Shown here: positions 1 to 7,971 of the stretch, in pieces
Position numbering within the stretch: position 1 is the stretch's first letter
Layout of the letters: every line of letters begins with the position of its first letter
NCBI GenBank assembly: GCA_017522185.1
Contig: JAFWZZ010000035.1
Coordinates: 62,001-126,000, forward strand
DNA length: 64,000 nucleotides
Direction of reading: 5' to 3'
Source of the DNA: Bacillota bacterium
GTDB taxonomy: Bacteria > Bacillota > Clostridia > Peptostreptococcales > Anaerovoracaceae
The notes under the pieces: generated by a model
Database searches by the model: none
What the model saw: only the letters and a program-made list of their open reading frames with translations
What the model was told of the DNA's origin: nothing
Translations under genes and position numbers: made by a program

Positions 1-1
1 G

Positions 2-1705
2 CTGGACATCCCGATGGTACTTGCCTTGAACATGATGGACGAAGTCAGCAAAAACGGCGGTTCCATCCGCATCAACGAGCTGGAAGAAGCCCTGGGCATT
101 CCGGTTATCCCGATTTCCGCAGCCAAGAACCAGGGGATCGAGGAACTGATCGACCACGCTCTTCACGTGGCCAAGTATCAGGAAAGACCGGCCCGCATGG
201 ACTTCTGTGATGCCGGGGCGGATGACGGCGGTGCACTGCACAGATGCCTCCATTCCATCATGCACTTAATCGAAGACCACGCAAAGGCTCACGATATCCC
301 GCTGCGATTTGCGGCCAGCAAGCTGGTGGAAGGGGACGCGCTGATCCTGGAGCAGCTGCAGCTGGACCAGAATGAACAGGAACTGTTGGAACACATCATT
401 CTCCAGCTGGAGAAGGAAAGCGGACTGGACCGCAACGCGGCCCTGGCTAACATGCGCTTCACCTTCATCGACAAAATCTGCAGCGCTACCGTTATCAAAC
501 CGAAAGAAAGCAAAGAACACCTGCGCAGCCAGGCCATGGACAAGATTCTGACCGGAAAATATACGGCACTGCCTGCCTTCGGCGCCATCATGGCCTTCAT
601 CTTCTGGATGACCTTCGGCGTCATCGGGGCATGGCTTTCCGACTGGATGGAAACAGGCATCGGCGCCTTTACCAATCTTTGTGACAGTGCTCTGGCGGCG
701 GCCGGTGTCAACCAGGTGGTGCACGGACTGATCATCGACGGTATCTTTGCCGGGGTGGGCAGCGTCCTCAGTTTCCTGCCGACCATCGTGGTCCTGTTCT
801 TCTTCCTGTCACTTCTGGAAGACAGCGGATATATGGCCAGAGTCGCTTTTGTCATGGACAAGCTGTTGAGAAAACTAGGCCTGTCCGGACGAAGCTTCGT
901 GCCGATGATCATCGGATTCGGCTGTACGGTACCGGCCATCATGGCGACCCGTACCCTGCCGTCGGAACGTGACCGTAAGATGACCATCATGCTGACACCG
1001 TTCATGAGCTGCTCGGCGAAACTGCCGGTGTACGCTTTTGTGACGGCAGCCTTCTTCCCGGATCACGGGGCACTGGTCATGACATCCATGTATTTTGCCG
1101 GCATCGTTGTGGCAATCTTCTTTGCCATGCTGCTGGACAGAACGAAATTCAAAGGCGAACCGGTTCCATTCGTAATGGAACTGCCTAACTATAGATTCCC
1201 AGGCCTGAAGAGCGTCGGCATGCTCATCTGGGACAAAGCGAAAGACTTCATCACCCGCGCCTTTACCGTTATCTTTGTGGCAACCATCATCATCTGGTTC
1301 CTGCAGTCCTTCGACCTGCACTTCAACCTGGTGGCAGATTCTAAGGACAGCATGATGGCCATGCTGGGCGGCGTGATCGCGCCAGTCTTTGCACCGCTGG
1401 GCTTCGGCGACTGGAGAGTTTCCACGGCCCTGATTACCGGCTTTACCGCAAAGGAAAGTGTTGTCAGCACCATGACCGTATTATTGGGAGGCGGCATCGA
1501 CATGCTGCAGCAGTTCTTCACACCGCTGACTGCGCTGGTATTCCTGGTGTTCACCCTGCTGTACACCCCATGTGTTGCAGCTATCTCCGCTGTGAAGCGT
1601 GAACTGGGCGGCAGATGGGCCATCGTTATCGTAATCTTACAGTGCGCCATCGCATGGGTTGTGGCTTTTGCCGTTCATGCCGTGGGCATGATGATGGGGT
1701 TCTAA
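2..1705 (+). CDS. feoB: Ferrous iron transporter FeoB (5' end outside window)
   Basis: FeoB is the GTPase-linked Fe2+ permease of the cytoplasmic membrane. The frame is already open at base 2, so only the last 567 residues are present and the G1-G3 motifs of the GTPase are lost with the window edge. Visible are the G4 motif (NMMD in LALNMMDE), a G5-like SAAKNQG, a helical cytosolic linker, then the permease core with GRSFVPMIIGFGCTVPAIMA and SCSAKLPVY, and a run of hydrophobic helices to the C terminus. The stop is followed one base later by a small Cys-rich membrane gene, the usual partner of feoB in Firmicutes. Family assignment is firm; the promoter is not visible. Confidence 0.96.
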   Translation: MDIPMVLALNMMDEVSKNGGSIRINELEEALGIPVIPISAAKNQGIEELIDHALHVAKYQERPARMDFCDAGADDGGALHRCLHSIMHLIEDHAKAHDIPLRFAASKLVEGDALILEQLQLDQNEQELLEHIILQLEKESGLDRNAALANMRFTFIDKICSATVIKPKESKEHLRSQAMDKILTGKYTALPAFGAIMAFIFWMTFGVIGAWLSDWMETGIGAFTNLCDSALAAAGVNQVVHGLIIDGIFAGVGSVLSFLPTIVVLFFFLSLLEDSGYMARVAFVMDKLLRKLGLSGRSFVPMIIGFGCTVPAIMATRTLPSERDRKMTIMLTPFMSCSAKLPVYAFVTAAFFPDHGALVMTSMYFAGIVVAIFFAMLLDRTKFKGEPVPFVMELPNYRFPGLKSVGMLIWDKAKDFITRAFTVIFVATIIIWFLQSFDLHFNLVADSKDSMMAMLGGVIAPVFAPLGFGDWRVSTALITGFTAKESVVSTMTVLLGGGIDMLQQFFTPLTALVFLVFTLLYTPCVAAISAVKRELGGRWAIVIVILQCAIAWVVAFAVHAVGMMMGF

Positions 1706-1706
1706 G

Positions 1707-1868
1707 ATGAACGTTTTAGATTATATATTACTTGGTATCATCGCTGTTGCGGCCATCTTCGCGGTGCGTCACATGAAAACAAACAAAGGCTGCTGCGGCG
1801 ACTGCAGCAGGTGCGGAACCAATTGCAACAAAAGGGAGGAAGACTTCCATGAGAATCACGAAAGATAA
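1707..1868 (+). CDS. FeoB-associated Cys-rich membrane protein
   Basis: A 53-residue protein with a single N-terminal hydrophobic helix (about residues 4-20) followed by a short cytosolic tail carrying five cysteines, C29, C30, C33, C36 and C40, in the pattern CC-x2-C-x2-C-x3-C. This is the layout of the FeoB-associated Cys-rich family, thought to help iron handling at the transporter. It starts one base after the feoB stop, so translation is probably coupled. Its last 20 bases overlap the start of the acetamidase-like gene in another frame. The helix, the cysteines and the position beside feoB make the call good despite the small size. Confidence 0.85.
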   Translation: MNVLDYILLGIIAVAAIFAVRHMKTNKGCCGDCSRCGTNCNKREEDFHENHER

Positions 1869-2703
1869 ATGTGTATACAGCTTCAGCTGTGACCATGAAC
1901 CGGCATGCCGTGTGATGGCGCCGGCGCAGATCACCCTGGAGACCAGAGACTGCTACAGCGACCAGCTTCGCGGAGGTACGGGCAATCCGGAAATCCAGTG
2001 GGACCACGTTAACCCGGCCACGGGCCCTGTCTTTGTGGAAGGGGCTGAACCGGGAGACACCCTGAAAGTAACCATCGATGCCATCGATGTGGCAGATTTC
2101 GGCGTGGCCTGCAACGAAGACGAGATCCGTCTGCTGTCTGTGGAGGACGGCTGTGCGGACTTCCTGGGCAGGTTCAAAATTCCGCTAAACAAGATGATCG
2201 GCGTCATCGGCGTGGCGCCTGCACCTGAAGAGGGCGCAGTCAACAACGCCACACCAGGCAGACACGGCGCCAACATGGACGAGAAACTGATCGGCGAGGG
2301 CGCGGTGCTCTACCTGCCGGTATTTACAGAAGGAGCCCTCTTTGGAGTGGGAGACGTTCATGCTATTATGGGTGACGGTGAAGTAGGAGGCACCGGCCTG
2401 GAAATCCCGGCCGACGTGACCGTGACTTTAGAAGTTATCAAAGGCTGGCAGCTGGAATGGCCGCTGGTAGAAACGGAAGAAGTCTTTGCCATGGTGGTTT
2501 CCAAAGAAACACTGGACGAGGCCGTCGACGAGGCCGTGCTGCAGATGCACGGATTTCTGAAGTCGCGGATGGCGGGTAGCGGCCTGACCGATGAAGAAAT
2601 CTATGTTTTGATGAGTCTGGTGGGCCAGACAGGCATCAGCCAGATTGTAGACCCGCTGAAGACGGCGAGGTTCGTGTTCCCGAAGAAATATATACATGCT
2701 TAA
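1849..2703 (+). CDS. Acetamidase/formamidase family protein
   Basis: A 284-residue protein of the FmdA/AmdA family, which hydrolyses short amides to the acid and ammonia. Supporting motifs are WDHVNPATGP near residue 50, PGRHGANMD near 140, and the hallmark GVGDVHAIMGDGEVGGTGLE around 165-185. The length matches the short, roughly 300-residue branch of the family. The start lies inside the preceding Cys-rich gene and has a strong GGGAGGA site ahead of it, so it is translationally coupled to the feo genes. The physiological substrate cannot be read from the sequence, and an iron link is suggested only by position. Confidence 0.85.
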   Translation: MRITKDKCVYSFSCDHEPACRVMAPAQITLETRDCYSDQLRGGTGNPEIQWDHVNPATGPVFVEGAEPGDTLKVTIDAIDVADFGVACNEDEIRLLSVEDGCADFLGRFKIPLNKMIGVIGVAPAPEEGAVNNATPGRHGANMDEKLIGEGAVLYLPVFTEGALFGVGDVHAIMGDGEVGGTGLEIPADVTVTLEVIKGWQLEWPLVETEEVFAMVVSKETLDEAVDEAVLQMHGFLKSRMAGSGLTDEEIYVLMSLVGQTGISQIVDPLKTARFVFPKKYIHA

Positions 2704-2736
2704 GTCTGGAGGGCGCAGCCAGGAAGGAGAACTGAC

Positions 2737-3441
2737 ATGAAATTCGAAATCGCAAAAGAAGTCTTTGATCTGCTCCCTAACGCATATTTCGGCGTGGTAG
2801 CAGTAAAAGGAATGGATAATACAAGAGATATTCCGGAGCTGGAAGCACAGCTTGAGGAGAACATCAGAAAATGTGAGCAGGACTTCGCAGGAATCAAGGT
2901 GAAGAACGCAGAAGACATCCAGCCTTACAGAGAAGCCTTCAAGGCCATAGGCATCAACCCGAACCGCTACATGTGTTCTATCGAGGCACTGCTGGACCGC
3001 ATCGCTAAAGGCAAGGGCTTCCCACATATCAATGCCATCGTAGACATGGGCAATGCGGTATCCATCAAGTATCATCTGCCGATCGGTGCCCACGATATGA
3101 AAACGGTTGCAGAGTCTCTGGAGGTTCGTCCGGCTGCAGAAGATGACACCTTTGTACCTTTCGGCAGCAGTGAAGAGGACAATCCGGAAGCCGGAGAAAT
3201 CGTATACGTGTCCGACCATCAGGTCCGTACGAGAAGATGGACCTGGAGACAGAGTGAAATCGGAAAAATACAGGAAAGTACTGCCGATGTACTGTTCCCG
3301 ATTGACGGTTTTACCGATATTAACAAAGAACAGGTAGACGCAGCCGCAAAGGAGCTGGCGGAAATGGCAGCGAAATATTTCGGCGCGGAGGCCCAGATTG
3401 GCTTCATCGGCAAAGAAAACCGTGTTTTCGTTGTAAAATAA
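2737..3441 (+). CDS. B3/B4 tRNA-binding-domain protein
   Basis: A 234-residue stand-alone B3/B4 domain, the fold found in the beta subunit of phenylalanyl-tRNA synthetase. Stand-alone versions are suspected to bind or edit mischarged tRNA or to act on an unknown substrate. Typical signatures are NPNRYMCSIEALLDRI near residues 75-90, FPHINAIVDMGNAVSIKYHLPIG near 95-115, and a C-terminal GFTDINKEQVDAAAKELAE. The ATG follows AGGAAGGAGA. It is the last gene before a terminator and sits 33 bases behind the acetamidase-like gene, so it is probably in the feo operon. The catalytic role is unknown. Confidence 0.8.
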   Translation: MKFEIAKEVFDLLPNAYFGVVAVKGMDNTRDIPELEAQLEENIRKCEQDFAGIKVKNAEDIQPYREAFKAIGINPNRYMCSIEALLDRIAKGKGFPHINAIVDMGNAVSIKYHLPIGAHDMKTVAESLEVRPAAEDDTFVPFGSSEEDNPEAGEIVYVSDHQVRTRRWTWRQSEIGKIQESTADVLFPIDGFTDINKEQVDAAAKELAEMAAKYFGAEAQIGFIGKENRVFVVK

Positions 3442-3460
3442 ATGAAACTGTGAGATAATT

Positions 3461-3508
3461 GTATCGTAACATGGGATGTTATGCCCATGCTGCGATACTT
3501 TTTTCTTT
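3461..3508 (+). terminator. Intrinsic terminator after the feo/B3-B4 operon
   Basis: Arms GTATCG..CATGGG and CCCATG..CGATAC form an interrupted stem with loop ATGTTATG. A run of T follows (TTTTTTCTTTTT). It separates the feo-linked genes from the aminotransferase operon. Confidence 0.85.
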
Positions 3509-3562
3509 TTGATAAGAACCACGACAAACGTCGAGCAATATATAACAAGGAGGACATCAATC

Positions 3563-5059
3563 ATGATCAATTGCGGCATCAGCAGATGGGACGATCCGGA
3601 CCTGATCAACGCCCAGCTGAAGAAACTGACAGAAGAACCAATCTGGGAAGTATCCGACGAGTACTACGAAGGCGAGATTCTTCCATACTATGAAGAGAAA
3701 TGCAAGGCATCCAAGGCCATTTTTGAAGAAGCCAAGGAATTTATTCCGGGCGGTGTGCAGCACAACCTGGCGTTCAACAAGCCGTTCCCTGTATGTTTTG
3801 AGAAGGCGGAAGGCGCCTATCTCTGGGACAAAGACGGCAACCAGTACATCGACTTCCTGCAGGCAGGGGGTCCGACAATCTTAGGCAGCAACTACGCACC
3901 GGTCAAAGAAGCGGCTATCGAGTTGATCAACACCTGCGGACCCGTTACCGGTCTGCTTCACGAGGCGGAGCTGCTTATCGCAAAGGAAATCAACAAGCAC
4001 ATGCCGAACGTGGAAATGTTCCGTATGCTGGGCAGCGGCACCGAGTCCGTGATGGCGGCCATCCGTATCGCCCGTATCGCAACTAAGAACAAGCACATCA
4101 TCAAGGTGGGCGGCGCTTATCACGGCTGGAGTGACCAGATGGTCTACGGCCTGAAGATTCCGGGCAGCCGCAACCTGCTGGAATCCCACGGCATCCCTGG
4201 AAAGATCTACTCCTACATGACAGAAGTCAGACCGAACGACTTAGACATGTTGGAAGACGTGCTGAAGAAGAATAAGAATAAGGGCGGCACAGCCGCTGTC
4301 ATCGTGGAACCGGTGGGCCCGGAAAGCGGCACCAGACCGATTTCCCACTACTATAACAAGGCAGTGAGAAACCTGTGCGACAAGTACGGCGCACTGCTGA
4401 TCTTCGACGAAGTTGTAACCGGCTTCAGAGTTGCGCTGGGCGGCGCACAGGGCTACTTTGATGTAGTGCCTGACCTGACCATTTTCGGTAAGATCGTGGC
4501 AGGCGGCTACCCTGCAGCAGGCGGCGTTGGCGGCAAGAAGGAATACGCATCCATCATGGCTGCAGGCCTGGGCAACAAAGGCCACCGCGCTTACGTGGGT
4601 GGCACCCTGGCAGCGAATCCGCTGTCCGCACTGGCAGGCTACACAGCCATCAAGGAAATCGCAAGAACCAACGCCTGCGAAGTGGCAGGACGTGCCGGCG
4701 ACAGACTGACCGACGGGCTGAAGGCTTTGATCGAAAAATATGGTCTGCCGTTCGTGGCGTATAACCAGGGCAGCATCGTACATATGGAGACGACCGGTGC
4801 TATGAGCTTCGACTTCTCCTCCCACAACTTCGCAAAATCCGCGCTGGGACTTTTGAAGAACAAAGACATGATGTACGAACGTAAGGACTCCATGGAAAGA
4901 ATGGGTGCGGCATACATGGCCAACGGTATCGTGACCCTGGCAGGCAGTCGTATGTACACATCCCTGGCAGACACCGACGAGGTTATCGACGAGGCACTGA
5001 ACAGATTCGAAAATGTATTTAAACACGTGGTAAAAACGGAGAAGTGTAAATCCAAATAG
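3563..5059 (+). CDS. Class III PLP aminotransferase (glutamate-1-semialdehyde aminomutase-like)
   Basis: A 498-residue PLP enzyme of aminotransferase class III, closest in feel to glutamate-1-semialdehyde aminomutases and beta-amino-acid transaminases. Visible motifs: GSGTESVMAAIRIAR (phosphate-binding region near 155), GGAYHGWSDQM, IVEPVGPESG, FDEVVTGFR (PLP ring Asp), and the Schiff-base lysine K310 in IFGKIVAGGYPAAG. An upstream in-frame ATG exists, but 3563 follows AACAAGGAGGACATCA and gives the family-like N terminus. About 60 extra N-terminal residues precede the core. No heme genes are nearby. It heads an operon with a duplicated aldolase-like protein and glutaminase, so a catabolic transamination is more likely than heme synthesis. 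The substrate is unresolved. Confidence 0.85.
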   Translation: MINCGISRWDDPDLINAQLKKLTEEPIWEVSDEYYEGEILPYYEEKCKASKAIFEEAKEFIPGGVQHNLAFNKPFPVCFEKAEGAYLWDKDGNQYIDFLQAGGPTILGSNYAPVKEAAIELINTCGPVTGLLHEAELLIAKEINKHMPNVEMFRMLGSGTESVMAAIRIARIATKNKHIIKVGGAYHGWSDQMVYGLKIPGSRNLLESHGIPGKIYSYMTEVRPNDLDMLEDVLKKNKNKGGTAAVIVEPVGPESGTRPISHYYNKAVRNLCDKYGALLIFDEVVTGFRVALGGAQGYFDVVPDLTIFGKIVAGGYPAAGGVGGKKEYASIMAAGLGNKGHRAYVGGTLAANPLSALAGYTAIKEIARTNACEVAGRAGDRLTDGLKALIEKYGLPFVAYNQGSIVHMETTGAMSFDFSSHNFAKSALGLLKNKDMMYERKDSMERMGAAYMANGIVTLAGSRMYTSLADTDEVIDEALNRFENVFKHVVKTEKCKSK

Positions 5060-5070
5060 AGGTGAGCCTG

Positions 5071-6060
5071 ATGAAGAATAAATCTTTTGCATTAATCGAA
5101 AAATATGCGAAAGTTCTGGCTGAGATGGAAGGCTATGATAAAAAGACCTGGAAGATTTTCGTCAATGTGGACGGACGCATTTACGAGACAGAAAATGGAG
5201 CGGACTTCGCTGATCTGAAGAGGGGCGATGTGGTCATCGCCAGCGGCGCGACGGGCTCTTTGTTCCCTGTGGAGCATCATCTGCTCCGGTCCGGTAAGGA
5301 CATTGCTGCCGTGGTACTGTCCACGACGCCGTATTGCAGACGCTTTATGCAGTATGGCAAAGACATCACAGCAGCTGTCGACGACATGGCTCGGATTGTC
5401 GGCTGCAAAGCACCTTGTATCGGTTACGGCGACAAAGCCATCAGCCGTGCGCTGAAATCCAGCGCAGCCTGCCTGGTAAAGGACCACTATACCATAACCA
5501 CGGGGCGGAACCTGTACGAGGCGGTAGTAGCTTTGACGGTCCTGGAGAAGTCGGCTGAGGTGAACACCAAAGCTGAGGTTTTAGGCGGTGTCAAGACCCT
5601 GCCGAAACTGGAAGCAGACCTGATGCGGCAAGTATATAAGAAGAAAAACTCCCAGGCGGAGTTGGATACACCGGAATTCGAAGAGGTACTGAAACCGGCT
5701 TTAGATGAAGAGCTTCTTGAAGTACTTTCCCAGAAGCGTCCGGATCTGGGTGCCGTGGTACATACCTATTCCAAATACTGCTGCATGTTTGCGGCAGCCC
5801 GTAAACCTTTGCCGGTGGAAGATCCCGAACTGCAGAAGATTTTCGGTGCAGAAGTACCGCTGGCAGGTTACGGACTTTCAGGCTCCTGGAGACTGATGAA
5901 AAATACGGTCGAAGCTTTTGGTAACGGTATGGGTGTTATTATGACGGCCCGCGGCATGATTTGCGGCGGGGCGGACATGGAAGACGCCTTGAAGAACTGC
6001 CGGAAGCTGGAAGACTATGCGGCAGAATACATCGAAAGCCGCTGGGCAGAGCTGGAATAA
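5071..6060 (+). CDS. Tandem class II aldolase/adducin-like protein, metal site degenerate
   Basis: A 329-residue protein in which I see two copies of a class II aldolase/adducin-like module, about residues 77-175 and 226-322. They share AVV..(S/T)..YC..F, then P.xGYG, then a segment of the form VIMTxRGMICGG..xEDAL followed by a C-terminal helix LEDYAAE (LEKSAE in copy 1). The HxH zinc motif of active aldolases is VLS in copy 1 and VHT-Y in copy 2, so the usual metal site is lost. The ATG at 5071 follows GAGGTGAG; a GTG at 5062 is less likely. It lies 11 bases behind the aminotransferase and ahead of glutaminase. Function is unknown and family membership is inferred by eye. Confidence 0.5.
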   Translation: MKNKSFALIEKYAKVLAEMEGYDKKTWKIFVNVDGRIYETENGADFADLKRGDVVIASGATGSLFPVEHHLLRSGKDIAAVVLSTTPYCRRFMQYGKDITAAVDDMARIVGCKAPCIGYGDKAISRALKSSAACLVKDHYTITTGRNLYEAVVALTVLEKSAEVNTKAEVLGGVKTLPKLEADLMRQVYKKKNSQAELDTPEFEEVLKPALDEELLEVLSQKRPDLGAVVHTYSKYCCMFAAARKPLPVEDPELQKIFGAEVPLAGYGLSGSWRLMKNTVEAFGNGMGVIMTARGMICGGADMEDALKNCRKLEDYAAEYIESRWAELE

Positions 6061-6067
6061 AGCACGG

Positions 6068-6087
6068 TATCGCGGCCATCCGCGATA
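6068..6087 (+). other. Intercistronic hairpin before glsA
   Basis: TATCGCGG and CCGCGATA form a perfect 8-base stem with a 4-base loop in the 47-base gap before glutaminase. No U-run follows, so it is more likely an mRNA processing or stability element than a terminator. Confidence 0.5.
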
Positions 6088-6107
6088 GAAGAGAAAGAGA
6101 GGGATAC

Positions 6108-7022
6108 ATGCAGGAGAGATTAGAACAGATTTTAGAAGAATGCAGGAAATACACCTGGGAAGGTGAGGTAGCAGACTATATTCCGGAACTGGCGAAGGCC
6201 AACCGGGAAGAAATCGGCATCTACGTAGCTACAGACCACGGGGAATTCTTTGCCGGTGACTGGGAGAAACAGTTTACTATCCAGAGTATCGTCAAGACCA
6301 TCTTCCTCATGCTGGCTGCTCAGGACAACGGCATTCAGTATGTGAAGGACCACGTGGGTGTAGAGGCCACAGGAAAACCTTTTAACGCCATCGACTACGC
6401 GGAGCACAAGCTGCTGCGCGAGCATATTAACCCGATGGTCAACATCGGTGCCATCGCGGTCTGCGAACTGGTCAAGGCATCCTCTAACGACGAGCGTCTG
6501 GAAAGACTGCTCAATTACACCCGGGACATTACCGGCAATCCGAAACTGGAGGTGGATCACGCGGTTTATCTGTCGGAGAAACGTACCGGACACAAGAACC
6601 GGGCTCTGGCCTATCTGCTGAAGAATTCCGGCATGATTGTGGGAGACGTGGAAGAGCTGCTGGATGTGTATTTTGCCATGTGCTCCGTCAAAGTCAACTG
6701 TCAGGACCTGGCCAAGATGGGCATGCTCCTTGCTAACCACGGCAAAGGCGTCAAGTCCGGCCGCCAGATCATCCCGAAGGCAGATGCCCGCTTTATCAAT
6801 GCGGTGCTGACGACCTCCGGCATGTACGACGGATCTGGTGAATTCGCAACACGGGTAGGCCTGCCGGCGAAGAGCGGTGTAGGCGGCGGCATCATGGCCA
6901 ACAAGCCGGGCTCCATGGGCATCGGCATCTACTCACCGGCCCTGGACCGCAAAGGCAACAGCATCGCCGGCATCAAGATGCTGGAGAAACTGAGCCGTGA
7001 GATGGATCTGAGTATATTTTAA
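6108..7022 (+). CDS. glsA: Glutaminase A
   Basis: A 304-residue serine-dependent glutaminase, which converts glutamine to glutamate and ammonia in the cytosol. The catalytic S-x-x-K pair is S60/K63 in QSIVKTIF. Other family motifs are EHINPMVNIGAI, KNSGMI, and SGEFATRVGLPAKSGVGGGI near the C terminus. The length is normal. The ATG at 6108 follows AGAGAGGGATAC; a longer in-frame reading runs into the previous gene and lacks a site. With the aminotransferase ahead it suggests a glutamine/glutamate-fed transamination route. A strong hairpin terminator follows 33 bases later. Confidence 0.95.
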   Translation: MQERLEQILEECRKYTWEGEVADYIPELAKANREEIGIYVATDHGEFFAGDWEKQFTIQSIVKTIFLMLAAQDNGIQYVKDHVGVEATGKPFNAIDYAEHKLLREHINPMVNIGAIAVCELVKASSNDERLERLLNYTRDITGNPKLEVDHAVYLSEKRTGHKNRALAYLLKNSGMIVGDVEELLDVYFAMCSVKVNCQDLAKMGMLLANHGKGVKSGRQIIPKADARFINAVLTTSGMYDGSGEFATRVGLPAKSGVGGGIMANKPGSMGIGIYSPALDRKGNSIAGIKMLEKLSREMDLSIF

Positions 7023-7054
7023 ATAGGTAGATTACTAATCTGCGGATAAATTTA

Positions 7055-7095
7055 AAAAAGAGTATACTTTCGGGAAGAAAAGTATACTCTTTTTG
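7055..7095 (+). terminator. Intrinsic terminator after glsA
   Basis: AAAAGAGTATACTTT and AAAGTATACTCTTTTT form a long stem around CGGGAAG, followed by T-rich sequence. It closes the aminotransferase-aldolase-glutaminase operon. Confidence 0.9.
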
Positions 7096-7139
7096 ATTGT
7101 TTTTGTGGGGCGTTAGGAATGTTTATGGCAGTTCAGCCT

Positions 7140-7161
7140 GAAACCGTATACACTTTTTGCG
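7140..7161. repeat. Dispersed 22-base repeat, copy 1
   Basis: These 22 bases, starting GAAACCGTATACAC and ending TTTTTGCG, recur identically at 30873-30894. Similarity extends upstream through a CAGCC block and a TATG, and downstream to TAGTAA. It sits in the gap between glsA and the Crp/Fnr gene. See the matching entry near 30.8 kb. Confidence 0.75.
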
Positions 7162-7200
7162 TTTTTTTTGCTCTGTAGTAAAAACCAGGGCTGCAAGGCC

Positions 7201-7848
7201 CTACGCCAGCAGCCTGAACTGCCGTCTGTTGGATTCTACAATTCCGTCTTCGTTCATTTTACGGATTTCACGCATCATAGCCGTACGTTCCACGCATAAG
7301 TATTCGGACAGAGAACCCAGAGACATCGGAATCTCGAAAGGTTCGCCTTCGCCGGCGCCACTTCCTGCCTGGATGAACTGGAGATAGGTCAGCAGCTTCT
7401 TGCGTGTGGTCGGCTGGCCGAGAATATTAATATGCAGGGACAGTTCCTGGGATCTCTGTGTGGTCATCAGGAACAGATTGCTGATCAGCTGGGAGTGATG
7501 CTCGCAGACGTGACAGCACGGATGGAGGATGTGGTCATAGCTGATGAAGACCACGTGACAGTCTGTTATGGCTGTTACCGTATACTCGTAGCCGGACAGA
7601 GGCAGAGAGAAGACGTCGCCAAAGAGATCTCCTTCTGCATAGGTTTCCAGAAGGCCGTAGTCGCCTTCGATGTCGGAGAAGTACAGCTTGGCACTTCCGC
7701 GAAGCAGCACGGCCACCTGCTGCGGATTATCTGAATAGGTCAGGATGGTTTCTCCTGCCTGGAAGTTTTTGAACACCGGTTTGAAGCAGGGCAGCATCTT
7801 ATCGATGGACTCTGCAGAAATATTATCTAAAAAACGAACTTTTCTCAT
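7201..7848 (-). CDS. Crp/Fnr-family transcription regulator
   Basis: A 215-residue regulator with an N-terminal cyclic-nucleotide-binding-like beta barrel (about residues 15-130, including GDLFGDVFSLP) and a C-terminal winged helix with SLGSLSEYLCVERTAMMREIRKM as the recognition region. The start at 7848 has GGAGG eight bases ahead; two earlier in-frame ATGs lack this. Cysteines at C-C-H-V-C-E near residue 113 could bind a ligand or metal but do not form the classic N-terminal FNR cluster. It is divergent from the acyl-CoA dehydrogenase/flavodiiron operon and a palindrome lies between them, so it probably controls that operon and itself in response to redox or oxygen. Confidence 0.9.
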   Translation of the reverse strand: MRKVRFLDNISAESIDKMLPCFKPVFKNFQAGETILTYSDNPQQVAVLLRGSAKLYFSDIEGDYGLLETYAEGDLFGDVFSLPLSGYEYTVTAITDCHVVFISYDHILHPCCHVCEHHSQLISNLFLMTTQRSQELSLHINILGQPTTRKKLLTYLQFIQAGSGAGEGEPFEIPMSLGSLSEYLCVERTAMMREIRKMNEDGIVESNRRQFRLLA

Positions 7849-7881
7849 GAAAATTTCCTCCTTTTTTCTCATATTATCATA

Positions 7882-7908
7882 AAAAAGTTGCAAATGCCAC
7901 AACTTTTT
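7882..7908. promoter_or_regulatory. Palindromic operator, probably for the Crp/Fnr regulator
   Basis: AAAAAGTTG (7882-7890) and CAACTTTTT (7900-7908) are perfect 9-base inverted arms around a 9-base spacer. A TATAAT -10 lies at 7922-7927 on the + strand, putting the palindrome centre about 40 bases before the expected transcription start, the class II activator position for Crp/Fnr proteins. No good -35 hexamer is present, which agrees with an activator-dependent promoter. The site also overlaps the regulator's own promoter region on the - strand. Confidence 0.65.
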
Positions 7909-7971
7909 GCCGCATACCCCCGTATAATTACCATAAACTTGAAAAGGAGTTAGAACGGGAGGTTAAAACTT

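Noticed and set aside
7119..7178. Small peptide gene at the dispersed repeat, and its counterpart at 30857-30907
   Set aside because: Both copies have an ATG with a purine-rich stretch, but the frames differ by one base across the conserved block, so the 19- and 16-residue peptides share no sequence.
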